Below, in pieces: positions 11,806 to 22,750 of a stretch of 64,000 bases of DNA. The stretch's first letter is position 1. Each line of letters begins with the position of its first letter. The notes beneath the pieces are model-generated. The model was not told the origin of the DNA. It made no database searches and was given only the letters and a program-made list of their open reading frames with translations. The position numbers and the translations under genes are program-made. This DNA comes from Artocarpus heterophyllus (taxonomy: Eukaryota; Streptophyta; Magnoliopsida; Rosales; Moraceae), in the NCBI GenBank assembly GCA_025403435.1, contig CM046354.1:16103836-16167835 (forward strand), read 5' to 3'.

Positions 11806-14227
11806 CACTAGTAGAAATTATAGATTACACGACAGTTTAAAACTATCGTGGTATGTTTTCACAACGGTTAAAAAACCGTCGTGTAATCATCCGTCATGGT
11901 ACCAACAAAACTTTTCGTGGTGGTTTTTTACTGTCGTGGAATCTTTGTTTTGATGGGGTTCTAGGATCTTGAGACGAGGCTACCATGATGGTTTTCACTA
12001 AAAACCGTGGTTAAACACTAACCGGTTTTCGTAAAAACCATCGTGTAAAGCTCTGTTTCAACCGTCGTGAAAAAGTTGATCTGAAGAGAAAAAAATAACC
12101 AAAATTTTTGGTTTCCCATAATATGAATAGTCTCATATTTTCACCATTAATATAATGCCCTGACTTCATAATCACATAATTACATTGAACTATAAAATTT
12201 TTATAAAATCATATATATATATATATTGACATTGTAAAGTCATGTACTCTTTTTATGCTTGCACAAGAGTTGATAGATTCTTGGTATCTAAGTCCATGTC
12301 TTTATGTGTGAGGTAAAGAAACGATAATAAAAATAAATAGAATTAACAAAAATATTGAAAATAAAACTAATTAACTAAAACACAAACACATAGTCGTAGA
12401 AACTTTTCATCAAATATGTGGTAGGCATCACAATAATACTTAGGCATCATAAACACTAAAAAAGTAACTTATTCTCGTGTCAAAATGCTAAATGTTGTTC
12501 AAAGTTCTTTTAAACACCAAATACAAGTAACATATACTAAATGGCAAATAACAAAGTAATGTAAGTAATATTAAAACTAAAACTAAAGCTAAATAACACT
12601 AAAATAACCAAAAAATACTAAGTTTAGAACTAACTATAACACTAAAACTAAAACTAATGGTTTGAAACTTACCAACAGTGGTGGAGTCAGAAGAACGTCA
12701 AGGGAGGAGTCAAACGATGGTAGAGTCGATGGAATGTCAAGGGACGAGGACGAACGGCAACAAACGGCGCCAAGTTTATTAGGGGTTGGGTCGAATGATG
12801 GTGGGGTCGTGGAGAAAGTGACAGGAGAATGTCAAAGTCCATGGAATGTCATGGGTGGCTGGGTTCGCTGGTGGCTGGGCCGTGGGGGGAGGAGTTAGAG
12901 AGAGAAAGGAGAGAGAGAAGCGAGTTTGAGAGTTAGAAAGGTTTGAGTAAGAGAAATTTCGAATAAATAGGGAAAGCCATGGCATTGGCGCGTGCTTAAA
13001 TTTAGGCGGGTAATTAAAAATTTTGAATATGTGGAACCTTTCATGATGGTTTTTAAAAAAACCGTTGTGAAAGATATGATATTCGAAATTTTTAATCCCT
13101 CGCTCAAATTTACCTTTCACGACGGTTTTTATAAAAACCATCATGAAAGGTGAAAGGTGAAAGGTCCCATATTCGAAATTTTTAGTCCCTGTCCAAATTT
13201 AAGCACGCGCCAAGATGCGGAACCTTTCACGATGGTTTTTATAAAAACCATCGTGAAAGGTCCCATATTCAAAATTTTTAGTCCCCCGCCCAAATTTAAA
13301 CACGCACCAAGATACGGAACCTTTAGCGACGGTTTTTATAAAACCATCGTGAAAGGTCCATGTTTGAAGTTTTTAGTCCCCCGCCCAAATTTAAGCACGT
13401 GCCAAGATTCATAACCTTTCACGATGATTTTTATAAAACCATCATGAAAGGTCCCATATTTGAAATTTTTAGTCATCCGCCCAAATTTACCTTTCACGAC
13501 GGTTTTTATAAAAACCGTCGTAAAAAGTCCCATATTCAAATTTTTTTGTACCCCAAATTTAAGTATGCGCCAAGATGCGAAACTTTTCATGACGGTATTT
13601 ATAAAAACTGTCGTGAAAGGTCCTATATTCAAAATTTTTAGTTCCCTGTCCAAATTACCTTTCACGACGGTTTTTATAAAAATCGTCGTGAAAGGTCTCA
13701 TGTTCAAAATTTTTACTTCCCCACCTAAATTTAAGTATGTGCCAAGATGCGAAACCTTTCACAACAGTTTTTATAGAAACCGTCGTGAAAGGTACCGATA
13801 TTCAAAATTTTTAGTATGCGAAACCTTTCATGATGATTTTTATAAAAAACCATCGTAAAAGGTCCCATATTTGAAATTTTTAGTTCTCCGCCCAAATTTA
13901 CATTTCTCGATGGTTTTTATAGAAACCGTTGTGAAAAGTCCCATATTCAAAATTTTTAGTCCCTCGCCCAACTTTAAGCACGCATCAAGATGCGAAACCT
14001 TTCACAATGGTTTTTATAAAAAACTGTCTTGGTAAGTATAATCTCAAGATTCTCATAGTGAGCTACCACGACGGTTTTTTAAAAAGCCGTCATGGTAGCT
14101 CATACACTTACCACGATGGTTTTTGTGTTCGCGGACGTAACTTGTCCTGTTTTTTTCACCTTATCACGACGATTTTTGAGAAACGGTCGTTAAATAAAGG
14201 TCGTATAATCTCGAATTTGTTGTAGTG
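11806..14227. mobile_element. Non-autonomous CACTA (En/Spm) DNA transposon, 2422 bp
   Basis: The left end is CACTAGTAGAAATTATAG and the right end, read on the minus strand, is CACTACAACAAATTCGAG. Both continue into GATTA-(C/T)-ACGAC. The 3-bp AAT on each side (11803-11805 and 14228-14230) is the expected CACTA target-site duplication. The older LTR's second copy retains the empty site CAAATACATG (16806-16815). Subterminal sequence repeats an ACGACGGTTTTT motif on both strands, as expected for transposase-binding regions of this superfamily. No transposase frame is present; the frame at 12662-12898 shows no known domain. Confidence 0.88.
13028..14100. repeat. Array of about 12-13 hairpin-forming inverted repeats inside the CACTA element
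   Basis: Units of the type CCTTTCACGACGGTTTTTAT, followed directly by the reverse complement, recur near 13039, 13113, 13222, 13319, 13416, 13489, 13583, 13661, 13757, 13825, 13906, 13998 and 14065. They are spaced roughly 70-110 bp. The spacers are also repeated, with an AAATTTTTAGTCCC phrase and AAATTTAAGCACGCGCCAAG. Each unit can fold into a stem of about 16-18 bp with a tiny loop. The copies differ by scattered substitutions, often C to T or G to A. Confidence 0.9.
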
Positions 14228-14438
14228 AATACATGACAATCTTTTCTCCTATTGGCTAAACATCACCACTGTGATCTCTTATAGGCTTTCTCCTTTATGG
14301 GTATCTTAGATTTGGCATATCATGATCAGCTTGAGTGCTTATTGCCATATTAGAGATCTTCTAATTTAAACATGGATGTGAATAGACTATTTTACCCATC
14401 TCAGGTATCATCTGGAATGAAGCTTTTGGAATATACCA

Positions 14439-15379
14439 AGGCAATATAGGGCCAAGATCATTATCAGGCCTTTCTGGGCCCAATACCCGACTAAGCCCAA
14501 CTTGGTGACTCGACAACATTTGGCCCCCAGCTCGAGGTACTTCCAAAGGTTGGTAGCTGAAGTGCCTCAAGGTCGTCAACTCGTCAATATATCTCTAAGG
14601 CTTCTAACCATTAATAATGGTAGTGGAGCTGAGAAGTCTCCTTGATTATTGGGCTATCCAATCGTTGATGTGAAATGTCACATCATGTGTCAAAAAAATG
14701 CATCTAATCCGTTAATTTGAAGAAGCATTTTTCCCATGCAAGTCTTTAGCCGTTGAATGAGGATTTTTGTTCCTACCATTGGATCGATTCCCCTGTAGAT
14801 TATACGGTCAATATCCGAGATGCCCTTTGTTATAAATACCTATGAGTTTATCCCATTTCAACTTTTTTTGTATGATTTAAAAGCTAAACTTTGCCAAAAC
14901 TCTTTGCAGTTCCCTAATCCACTTTAATCGATCCTTTACCATAAATCTCTTCAAGGAATGCCATTCTAGAGCGTTTTGTGCTTGCCTAGAGGAGTCATGA
15001 TGTTGATTTCAAGGAACCAACATCTAAAAAAGGTAACATTTTGCCTCTCAACTCAGTCTGTGATTTTTGCTTGATTTTGCCATGTTTTCTAAACTTAACC
15101 CTTCACGTTTGACTTATTCGGAGAGATCTATGAGCCTTCTATAAAAATATCTACCTTTTGGAGTCATTTAGAGTGTTTTTGCTTCTGGGGTTTTCACTGA
15201 TTTTAAACTTACAGATGAACTTAGTCCTTTAGTTCATATTTAGGCAAAAACTATGGTTTTCATGGGAGACTTTTCTACGTTAATGTTCTTCTGAGGAAGT
15301 GATAAGAACTCAGGCCATGACACTAGAGGCTTCTTGTTCAAGAAAATTTAAAGGCTCCCAACTGTAAATACCCAATGAT
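14439..15379. other. Internal non-coding part of the Ty3-like element
   Basis: This lies between the left LTR and the gag remnant. Minus-strand frames are short and broken, and I recognise no protein domain in them. It is presumably the 3' part of the defective element's interior. Confidence 0.4.
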
Positions 15380-15830
15380 TGATTTCAAGGTAGTGTCTTC
15401 AGAACAATTCTCTACTAAAACCATCTCTCTAGTGTAATGATCAATAAAGGACTTTAAAGACTCAATAGGTCCTTGTTTAATAGCTTGAAGTCTTTCTTAA
15501 GGCGTGTTCTACAATCGCCGCCAGCATGTGATGGTCCATGGTCTTAAATTTGTAAACCATTGTCTTGTTGGTCCGTTGAGTGTCGCATCAAAAGCTCGAC
15601 GATGTATGGGGCCCCGTGTAGACTCATGTAGGAATTAAAGAGCTAGGCATGATCATTTCGATATGCTTTACTATCAAAGAGGGGGATTTTTGGTAGCTTG
15701 AGTTTGGTGGCAACGGTTTAGCCATCACCTCTTCAGTGAATGGTTGTCTATTCGAGTTATCGAAGTTAAGAGCATAATAGTCATACCTAGCCTTCAACTT
15801 GATGACTCTTTCCACAAGCTTGAGATGCTT
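15380..15830 (-). pseudogene. Broken gag (retrotransposon capsid) of the Ty3-like element
   Basis: The minus-strand translation contains QPFTEEVMAKPLPP followed, after a frame change, by KLPKIPLFDSKAYRNDHA and then YMSLHGAPYIVELLMR. This order matches the N-terminal part of plant Ty3/gypsy Gag proteins, where a PFT-E-IM--PLP segment precedes a K-P-YDG--DP--H motif and an LQG segment. In a working element Gag forms the virus-like particle that packages RNA. Here several stops and at least one frameshift interrupt it. The family match is from memory, but the order of several motifs makes it fairly secure. Confidence 0.6.
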
Positions 15831-16483
15831 CTAAAAGCTTACCACTAACCTATCGATATCTTGGCTCCCAGCCTATCGAGCTTGGATCTAATTCCGAAGG
15901 TCTTCTTGTCCTTGTTCTCTTTTCTTTCCATTATTTACTAAACCTGAAGGCGTTCCCTGCCTTGGTGCCAAAGGTGGTAGTCAATCATGATCATGATTAT
16001 TTTATGCCTCTACACCTTCTTGAGCTATACACCTTCTCTGCCTACTTCCCTATGACCTTAATGTCCATGCTCGGTGTGATCACACATCATCATAATCTCC
16101 TATTCCTTCCTATAGATTCACTCTGTCTCTTGGTGTTGGTGGGAGATTGTTATCATTATTTGCAGGCCATGCAAGATTGTTCAATATGGTTATCTTGCGT
16201 TGAAACAAAGCATTAATTGCTCATAGTTCTATGTCAAGGTCTCGATTTGAGCTTGTAAGGCCACATTTAGGTTTGGAGGTGCATCTTTAAGTAGGAGCAT
16301 TCGATTTTGGTCATCACCCGAAAGAGATGGCGGAATGGATCCTATCTTCCATCTCGAGCTACATTGTTGTTTCCATCATTTTGACCACAACAACCATTTT
16401 TGTTTGGGTTACTTGCTTCAATACGAATTCTTGCCATTAAAACAAGTGAGAGATTTTTTTGGAAAAAGCCTAAAAATTCTTCA

Positions 16484-16501
16484 GCCTTCCTTTAGTGCCA
16501 A
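16484..16501 (-). other. Probable primer-binding site of the Ty3-like element
   Basis: Read on the minus strand, the sequence just inside the right LTR is TTGGCACTAAAGGAAGG, directly after the LTR end TCAACA. Many plant Ty3 elements have a TTGGC-type tRNA primer-binding site in this position. The priming tRNA was not determined. Confidence 0.45.
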
Positions 16502-16502
16502 T

Positions 16503-17017
16503 TGTTGATGAGAAAAACTCGTCACACAATAATCTCTCAGTTCCTTATCATGATTATCACTCTCGAACAAAGTAATTAAAGCAGTAAAGTAAATAATGAT
16601 AAGAATACGTAGAATTTATAGTGGTTCACCTCAATTAAAGAGTATGTCTACTTTGGATTTTCTCAGGTGGTAGGGTTTCACTATGAGAAAATATGAATAC
16701 AAGGGTTTTGGTCAAGAATTAGACTTAGATAGTTCTTTAGAACTGGCCTCTATTAATGATACTTGGGGATGGTCAATGCCTTACTATTTAAGCTTAATTT
16801 AAATTCAAATACATGAAAATCTTTTCTCCTATTGGCTAAACATCACCACCGTGATCTTGTATAGGCTCTATCCCTATAAGTATCTTAGGTTTGACAAATC
16901 ATGATCAGCTTCAGTGCTTATCGCCATCTTGGAGATCTTCTAATTTAAACATGGATGCCAATAGACCATTTTATCCTTATCGGATATCATCTAGAAAGAA
17001 GCTTCTAAAATACACTA
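16503..17017 (-). repeat. Right (5') LTR of the Ty3-like element, uninterrupted
   Basis: This 515-bp copy begins TGTTGATGAG and ends near ATACACTA. It is the intact partner of the left LTR and preserves the pre-insertion sequence for both the solo LTR (near 16672) and the CACTA element (16806-16815). Confidence 0.7.
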
Positions 17018-18989
17018 AAATTGTTTCCAAAATCACCCTTAAGCAATATTTTTAATTTGTATGATGCAAGCACGTGAATTTCACATAAGTCTCTAATATT
17101 GTTTCACCATATGTATATATAAATATATATTTGCTCTATAATAGAAAAAGATGGAACTGAAAATAGGGATCCAATATAACATTTAGGTGGATTATCGAAT
17201 AATAGAAAAACAAAAGAAATAAGTTTGAAGTCAATGTTGTAAAGTAAATTGCAACAAATAAGCCAATTTTATACATTTAATAATGAATAGTATATTTAAA
17301 AACATTGTTAAATAATAGGCTAATTAGGGATCAATTTTTTTTTCCTCTTAATTATTTCTCTCAACTATTCTCATTCTCTACTTTATCGATCTCTATCAAG
17401 CCCATAGCCTACAAGACCAAGCTCCAGTGCTTTCCTCTCGATGAGCTCCTCTCAACATGGCATTATTGATCAAATCAACACTAGAGAAGATGTCACAAAT
17501 GGGCGATGACGACCTGCGATTAACCAATGTTGGTGTGTGACGACGTGCTGCACCTCAGGTAGGGTAGACACATGGACAGAAAGGACAGTGGGGATTTGAG
17601 GTATTTTGACTATTACGATTTTCAAAATTAGGGTATTTTAGTCATCTTATTATTTACTAAATATAGATTAGCCTAGTCATTAATCTATCTTAAATTTTTG
17701 GTCTGTTATTTTTATTCCCCTATTAGGTAGGCTTGTGTTCCTCATTCCTATGTTGAAATTTTAAGAACCCTATGTTGACTCATAAGCCTTGTAGACCTTG
17801 ACATACAATCTCATTTGAATTTGCCCAATTTGTTTATAATGAAGGTTAGGATGGGCTGACCTATTCTTTTAGGTTACCCATTGGAGCATGCCTATTTTTT
17901 TCTAGAAAATATTACATGTATGCCACACTTTTAAAAAAGACTTTATTCATGTCATACTTAAATAAATTATGTCATATTACTACTCATATTACATGTTTAA
18001 GTTATTCATATTTAAACATATGTGACATTTATAAAAGTAAATTTTAAATGACAACGTTTATAAAAGTTCTAAAAAATTTTCAACATATAGTGAGAATTTG
18101 AATTGGCTTTATTTTTTTTTAAACAGTTATCGTTCTATTTTTTTTTAATGGTTATGGTTTCTTTTTTTCCCATATGTTCATGGTTTCATTTTTATATTGA
18201 TTTTTTATATGGTCATTTGCATTATTCTCATTGTATTTTGAGAGATGCTGCAAGTCAATAAAGTGTTGTTTTGCTTGCAGTTGGATCTGACCCATGGGAC
18301 GACCAAACCTTTCCATTGAAGATTGGCTTGTCCTTGCACCCTCAATGAGACAGCCTTTTCTCGGTTTCTATAGGTGAGATCGACTAGCACCATTACCCGC
18401 TGGTGCCAACTACCTCTGTCTTTTCTTTTTTGTTGTCTTGGAAATACTTTGTACTAGCAAAAATGCCTTTTCTACATGAAGAAGTGATGAAGACCAAAGA
18501 ATTCTAAAAAAAGAAAAAAGAAAAAAGAAAAAAATGGTATGGATGCCTTGATGATTTCAAAATAGTGATATTGAAATTAACAAACTCCAAATGTTATTGT
18601 TTGCTCCACCTTTAAAAGAAGTAGGCAAGTAATATATTTTAAATTTTTTTGAAGTAAATAATATATTTTATGATATTTGAAGTAAATCACAAATTTCTAC
18701 ATAAATAACATATTTTCACATAAATTAATCTTTTACTAGGCAAATAAATAGGAAAAAATACAATACGTGACAAAATTATATTTATGAATTTGAAATTCAA
18801 TACAATGTTCAAAATATCTACAAAATGTTATTAATTACATTGTAATTATTTTAATGATGTCATATTTTACACTATATAATTATATAGTAATTATTTTAAT
18901 GATATAATTTTGAAACACATATAGAATATTTACAAATTAGAGTCATATTTAAGTTCAACAAATATTATTGGGCCATTAGTCTCAGTAAC
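17018..18989. other. Intergenic DNA, no gene seen
   Basis: Diverse AT-rich sequence. The frame at 18205-18393 (-) has no recognisable domain or splice context. Nothing else could be supported. Confidence 0.4.
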
Positions 18990-21704
18990 TGTAACGCCGC
19001 CTTATAGACGTCATAGGAACTGTTAACTTTCATCATTATCTTTTAATTATCGATACGAAAAACCTAAACTTGTTAAGTATTATCTAATCATTAATCCAGG
19101 ATTTTTGGTGTAAATTTTTTTAATTTAATTTTACCATGTGAACATGTGAATTAAAATTTTAATTTACTTTTAAACAATTGGATTATTTTGAAATAAATTT
19201 TGTTAACATTTGAGAGGATCTCACTTTCAAGTAAAAATCAATGCTAACTCATAACCAGTTTTCCTCCTCGGTTAGCCCGATGAAATACCCAAGGTATTCG
19301 GCTAACTAACTACTTGCAGAAATAGTTAGTTTAACATAACAAATATGAAATATGAAAGCAAATTACAACCCAAAAATTATTACAAACCAAAGTCCATAAA
19401 AATATCCCATAATGTATAGAATTGAATTTAAAAATAGTATTGTTAATGCTTTATTTCATGTCGTAACTCTATGATCCAACACCACCATCCTTGCCTCTAC
19501 ATTTGTCTATCCATCCTCCATCTATAACTATAGCCTTACCTTTATCTGCAACATGATTAACTTATATAAGCGTTGAGCTTATTAAGTACATTATGTAATC
19601 TCACAAAACATTATAAACACTTTAATCATAGCATGAATCATTTCCTCTTTGACATAGTCATCATAATGCATAAAGAACACTTTGTCAAAACATATCTTTC
19701 CTTTTTCCTTTTTCCATATTAAAAACATTCATTTTATCCTTTAAGGCCTTGGCGTTGCGCTATTAACATCATTATGGCGTGTCATCATGAGAAAAGAGAG
19801 GTAGCTAATCCCAAACCAAACGTGACTAGTCCACCTTGCGGAACAAACATCATCATTAGGTGTACAATGCCTTAATTATGTGATACATATATATACATAT
19901 ATTTTTGTGAAAATGTCATATGCATCATGAAATAATGTTGAAAACATCCTAAAAAAAAGGTTCTTCAAAACCATGGTAACATGAGTCTTTTGAATGAGAA
20001 ATACATAAACATTAATAACATAATAAAACAAAATATTTCTCAAAACTCTTCATAATTTTTAATTATGTTATAGGTGAGAATATACTCACTTGACTTGTAG
20101 AAATTTTACTTAACCTCTTGTAAGCAGATGGTTTCCTCTCTACTGCAAATGACTTAAGTGCCTCAAACATCTTTAATATTACAACATGGTGATAAAAGAA
20201 ACATTCTTGGTATAAGAATATACCCAAAACATCACATTCATCATTAATACAAAAAACAATTCCATTCTTGACCACTTAAATTAACTTACACTATTATTAC
20301 AATTTAGATAGGTTCAATATCTCAACCTAATAGCCAAAACTCCATGATTTTTATAAAATCATAAAAAATTTAAATAGCTTTGAAATTTTTACACAAGGTT
20401 TCTAACATGTATATATACCACTAGAATAAATCTCATGACATTTGGATTAGTCTAAGAACCATTTTCATACTTTTAAAGACACAGCTCAGTTTTTGGACAA
20501 ACAACCTGGATAGCCAATATTTGATGAATTTTTAAAAATCACATAAAATTTGAAAATGATTTGAAATTTTTATCACACATTATAAACATCTATAAGAATC
20601 ACTAAATTTAATTTTATTACAATTGGATCAATTTAATTCATTATTTCATGTACTATAAATCATGCCTCTGTTGTTGGAATTTTGGTTCAAGCAATGACAA
20701 TAAACGAATTTTAGAAAAATTATCAAAATTTTAATGGCTTTGAAATTTTTACAGAACATACTAGACATCTAAGTCTAATAATAAAATTAATTTCATTAAG
20801 TTTGAGTTAGTATAACCATCTTTCTTACATTTTAGAATTCATTAAAGCAATCTGCCATATTAAACTATAAATGGGTAGTCAATGATCAACGATTTTCATA
20901 AAATCAAACAAGATTTCAATTGATCTAAAATTTTAGTATGACATTTGTAACATCCATATCTAGTATCAGATTTATTTTCATGATGTTTGGATTACTTTTA
21001 AGTGTTTTTCAACTACACAAACTTTTACAAAAACGTTGCAGTAAAAATACCAAAACAGTGAGTAGTATATATTCTATGATTTATTTCTCTAATTTTAGCA
21101 TATGCATGAAGCTAAAAATTTACAGGCATAAACTAGACATATAGATGAGCATTCACAAATTTTTTTAGTATTAAACACATCCCATAAGATTAGCAAATAA
21201 ATCATCACATTTAAAACCAGTTTAAGGACCGTAAGAATAACATTTAGTATAAATTTTCAAACAAATCAAAAATAGCTTATATGAATCCGAAAATGTTTTT
21301 TTTTTTACGAATTTTTTTCAAAAATCCAAAAATGTTGAAACTTTTCCAAACTTGAACAAAATGATTTATAAAGTCAAATAACCTCTAAAAATTAAAATTA
21401 AATCTCCCAAAAATTCAAAAGATTAGAATATCACATGTAAATAGATAAGATTCCAAGTAATTCACCAAAATAGAACATTTTTTTGAATGAGAAATCATAA
21501 TAATCATTCATTAGGTACTTCATGTCGTTGAAATTTCCTTAGTCCATCCACTGCAAAAATCGTTAATTCATAACAAATTTCATAATCATAAATATCGCAC
21601 TATTTTCACACAAAATATGCATCTAAGTCATAATTTCATTCATGTGATGCATAAAATCATCAAACATTATATAACGTTAGTTAAAGAAAATAGCAGTTGT
21701 TACA
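18990..21704 (-). repeat. Probable 3' LTR of a Ty3 chromovirus-like element
   Basis: The block starts TGTAACGCC at 18990 and ends GTTGTTACA at 21704, so its ends form a TGTAAC...GTTACA inverted pair. On the right it touches a purine-rich tract (minus strand AAGAAAGGGTGGG; plus 21705-21718) and then the end of a Ty3 pol on the minus strand. That is the order expected at the 3' end of such an element. The right boundary is well supported; the left one is inferred only from the TG...CA rule. Confidence 0.5.
20340..21130. repeat. Diverged ~180-bp tandem repeats within the LTR
   Basis: A core like CTTTGAAATTTTTACA recurs at about 20381, 20560, 20740, 20921 and 21110, giving a period of about 180-189 bp over five copies. 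Surrounding sequence (a TTTTATAAAATCA-type segment before each core and a CATTTGGATTA-type segment after it) repeats in the same order. The copies are old and heavily diverged. Confidence 0.6.
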
Positions 21705-21721
21705 ACCCACCCTTTCTTATA

Positions 21722-22116
21722 AAAGTTTTGTCCTCAAAACTTAGAACAACTGAGGGTACTTAATTTTCATTTCTTTTTCTCGTTCCCACATAGTCTTTTC
21801 TACTTTGTGGTTACGCCAAAGGACCTTAACCAATACAATCTCTTTATTCCTTAAGGTCTTGACTCTTCGGTCTAGAATCTCAACCAACTTCTCCTCATAG
21901 CTAAGATCTTCTCGTATCTTGATGGCTTGAGGCCTTGATTACATGCGTCGGATTTAGGATGTACTTCTTAAGCATTAAGACATGGAAGACATTATGGATA
22001 GTAGACATATCTACCAGCAAATTCAATTCATAGGCTACATTACCAATCTGCTTCACCACTTCATAAGGTCTTACAAACCTTGGGCTAAGGTTGCTTTTCT
22101 TCCCAAATCTCATTAT
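21722..22116 (-). pseudogene. Ty3/gypsy chromovirus-like pol C-terminus (integrase tail), truncated
   Basis: The minus strand from 22113 encodes FGKKSNLSPRFVRPYEVV, then a VAYELNL segment and a FHVLMLKKYI segment. This is the typical end of plant Ty3 integrase. After a frameshift near 21935 it continues with LSYEEKLVEILDRRVK, a VKVLWRN segment and a KYPQLF ending, which resembles the chromodomain-type tail of chromoviruses. The tail helps target integration to chromatin in functional elements. The upstream pol is missing: the sequence stops at 22117, where a foldback repeat begins. Confidence 0.7.
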
Positions 22117-22471
22117 TGTAACGCCTCAACCCTTCATGGGCCCACCTAGCGTGACCTCGGTATAGTCGGGTCTTATACTCGTTACTCATACGTACTGTTC
22201 CCTCTAAGCACCTAGTGCCCTTTAAGGATTTCTTTTGCGTCTTTCAACACTTGAACCTAAGACCTCCCTCCTTCTTAAGTAAAATGTTGGTACCAATTGA
22301 CCTTGATGTTGGTACCAACATTTGACTTAAGAACCTTATGAGGAGGGGGACTCATAGGTTCAAGTTTTTGAGGGACGTGAAAGAAATCCCTAAGGGCCAC
22401 CAAGTGCCCAAAGAGGACAATACGTATAAGTAACGAGTATAAGACCCGATTATGCTAGGGTTACGCTAGGT
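22117..22471. mobile_element. Foldback (palindromic) element 1
   Basis: The left arm starts TGTAACGCCTCAACCC and runs to about 22300. The right arm (about 22305-22471) is largely its reverse complement, including the TTGGTACCAA centre, the GAACCT-AGACCTCCCTCC segment and the CGGGTCTTATACTCGTTAC segment. The right arm lacks the outermost ~25 bp. No coding capacity is present. The element directly abuts the truncated Ty3 pol. Confidence 0.6.
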
Positions 22472-22750
22472 AAAAATGTACGTTTTTATTGTAATGCCTC
22501 AACCCCCCATGGGCCAAACACTTGAACCCATGACCTCTTTGTTTATAAGGTTATTAAGTCAAATGTTTATACCAATTGACATCAATTGGTACTAACATTT
22601 GACTTAAGAATCTTATGAGGAGGGAGGTATTGGGTTCAAGTGTTGGGGGAAGCAAAAGAAATCCTTGAGAGCCATTAAGTGCCCACTTGATAGTATGTAT
22701 GAGTAATGTGTATAAGATCTAACTATGCCGAGGTCTTGCTAGGTGGGCCC

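Larger units (their letters stand above)
9859..14438 (-). repeat. Left (3') LTR of the Ty3-like element, interrupted twice
   Basis: LTR sequence is present at 9859-10034, 11604-11805 and 14228-14438, and aligns in order with the intact right LTR. The inferred ends are TGTTGA and ATACCA. The interruptions are described in separate entries. A further 47-bp insertion sits at 11727-11773 and also has no counterpart in the right LTR. Confidence 0.7.
9859..17017 (-). mobile_element. Old Ty3-like LTR retroelement with gag only (LARD-like), carrying nested insertions
   Basis: Two LTR copies begin alike (TGTTGACAAGC at 9859 and TGTTGATGAG at 16503), and their later segments also match: 11604-11805 and 14228-14438 against about 16665-17017. 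The left LTR is interrupted by a solo LTR (10035-11598) and a CACTA transposon (11806-14227). Subtracting these leaves roughly 530 bp, close to the 515-bp right LTR. The internal part (14439-16502) holds a broken gag on the minus strand and a primer-binding-site-like stretch beside the right LTR, which makes the right LTR the 5' one. No reverse transcriptase or integrase was found, so movement would have needed a helper element. No flanking target duplication was recognised. Confidence 0.7.

Noticed and set aside
12662..12898. 78-codon Gly/Arg-rich frame inside the CACTA element
   Set aside because: No transposase motif; short and compositionally biased.
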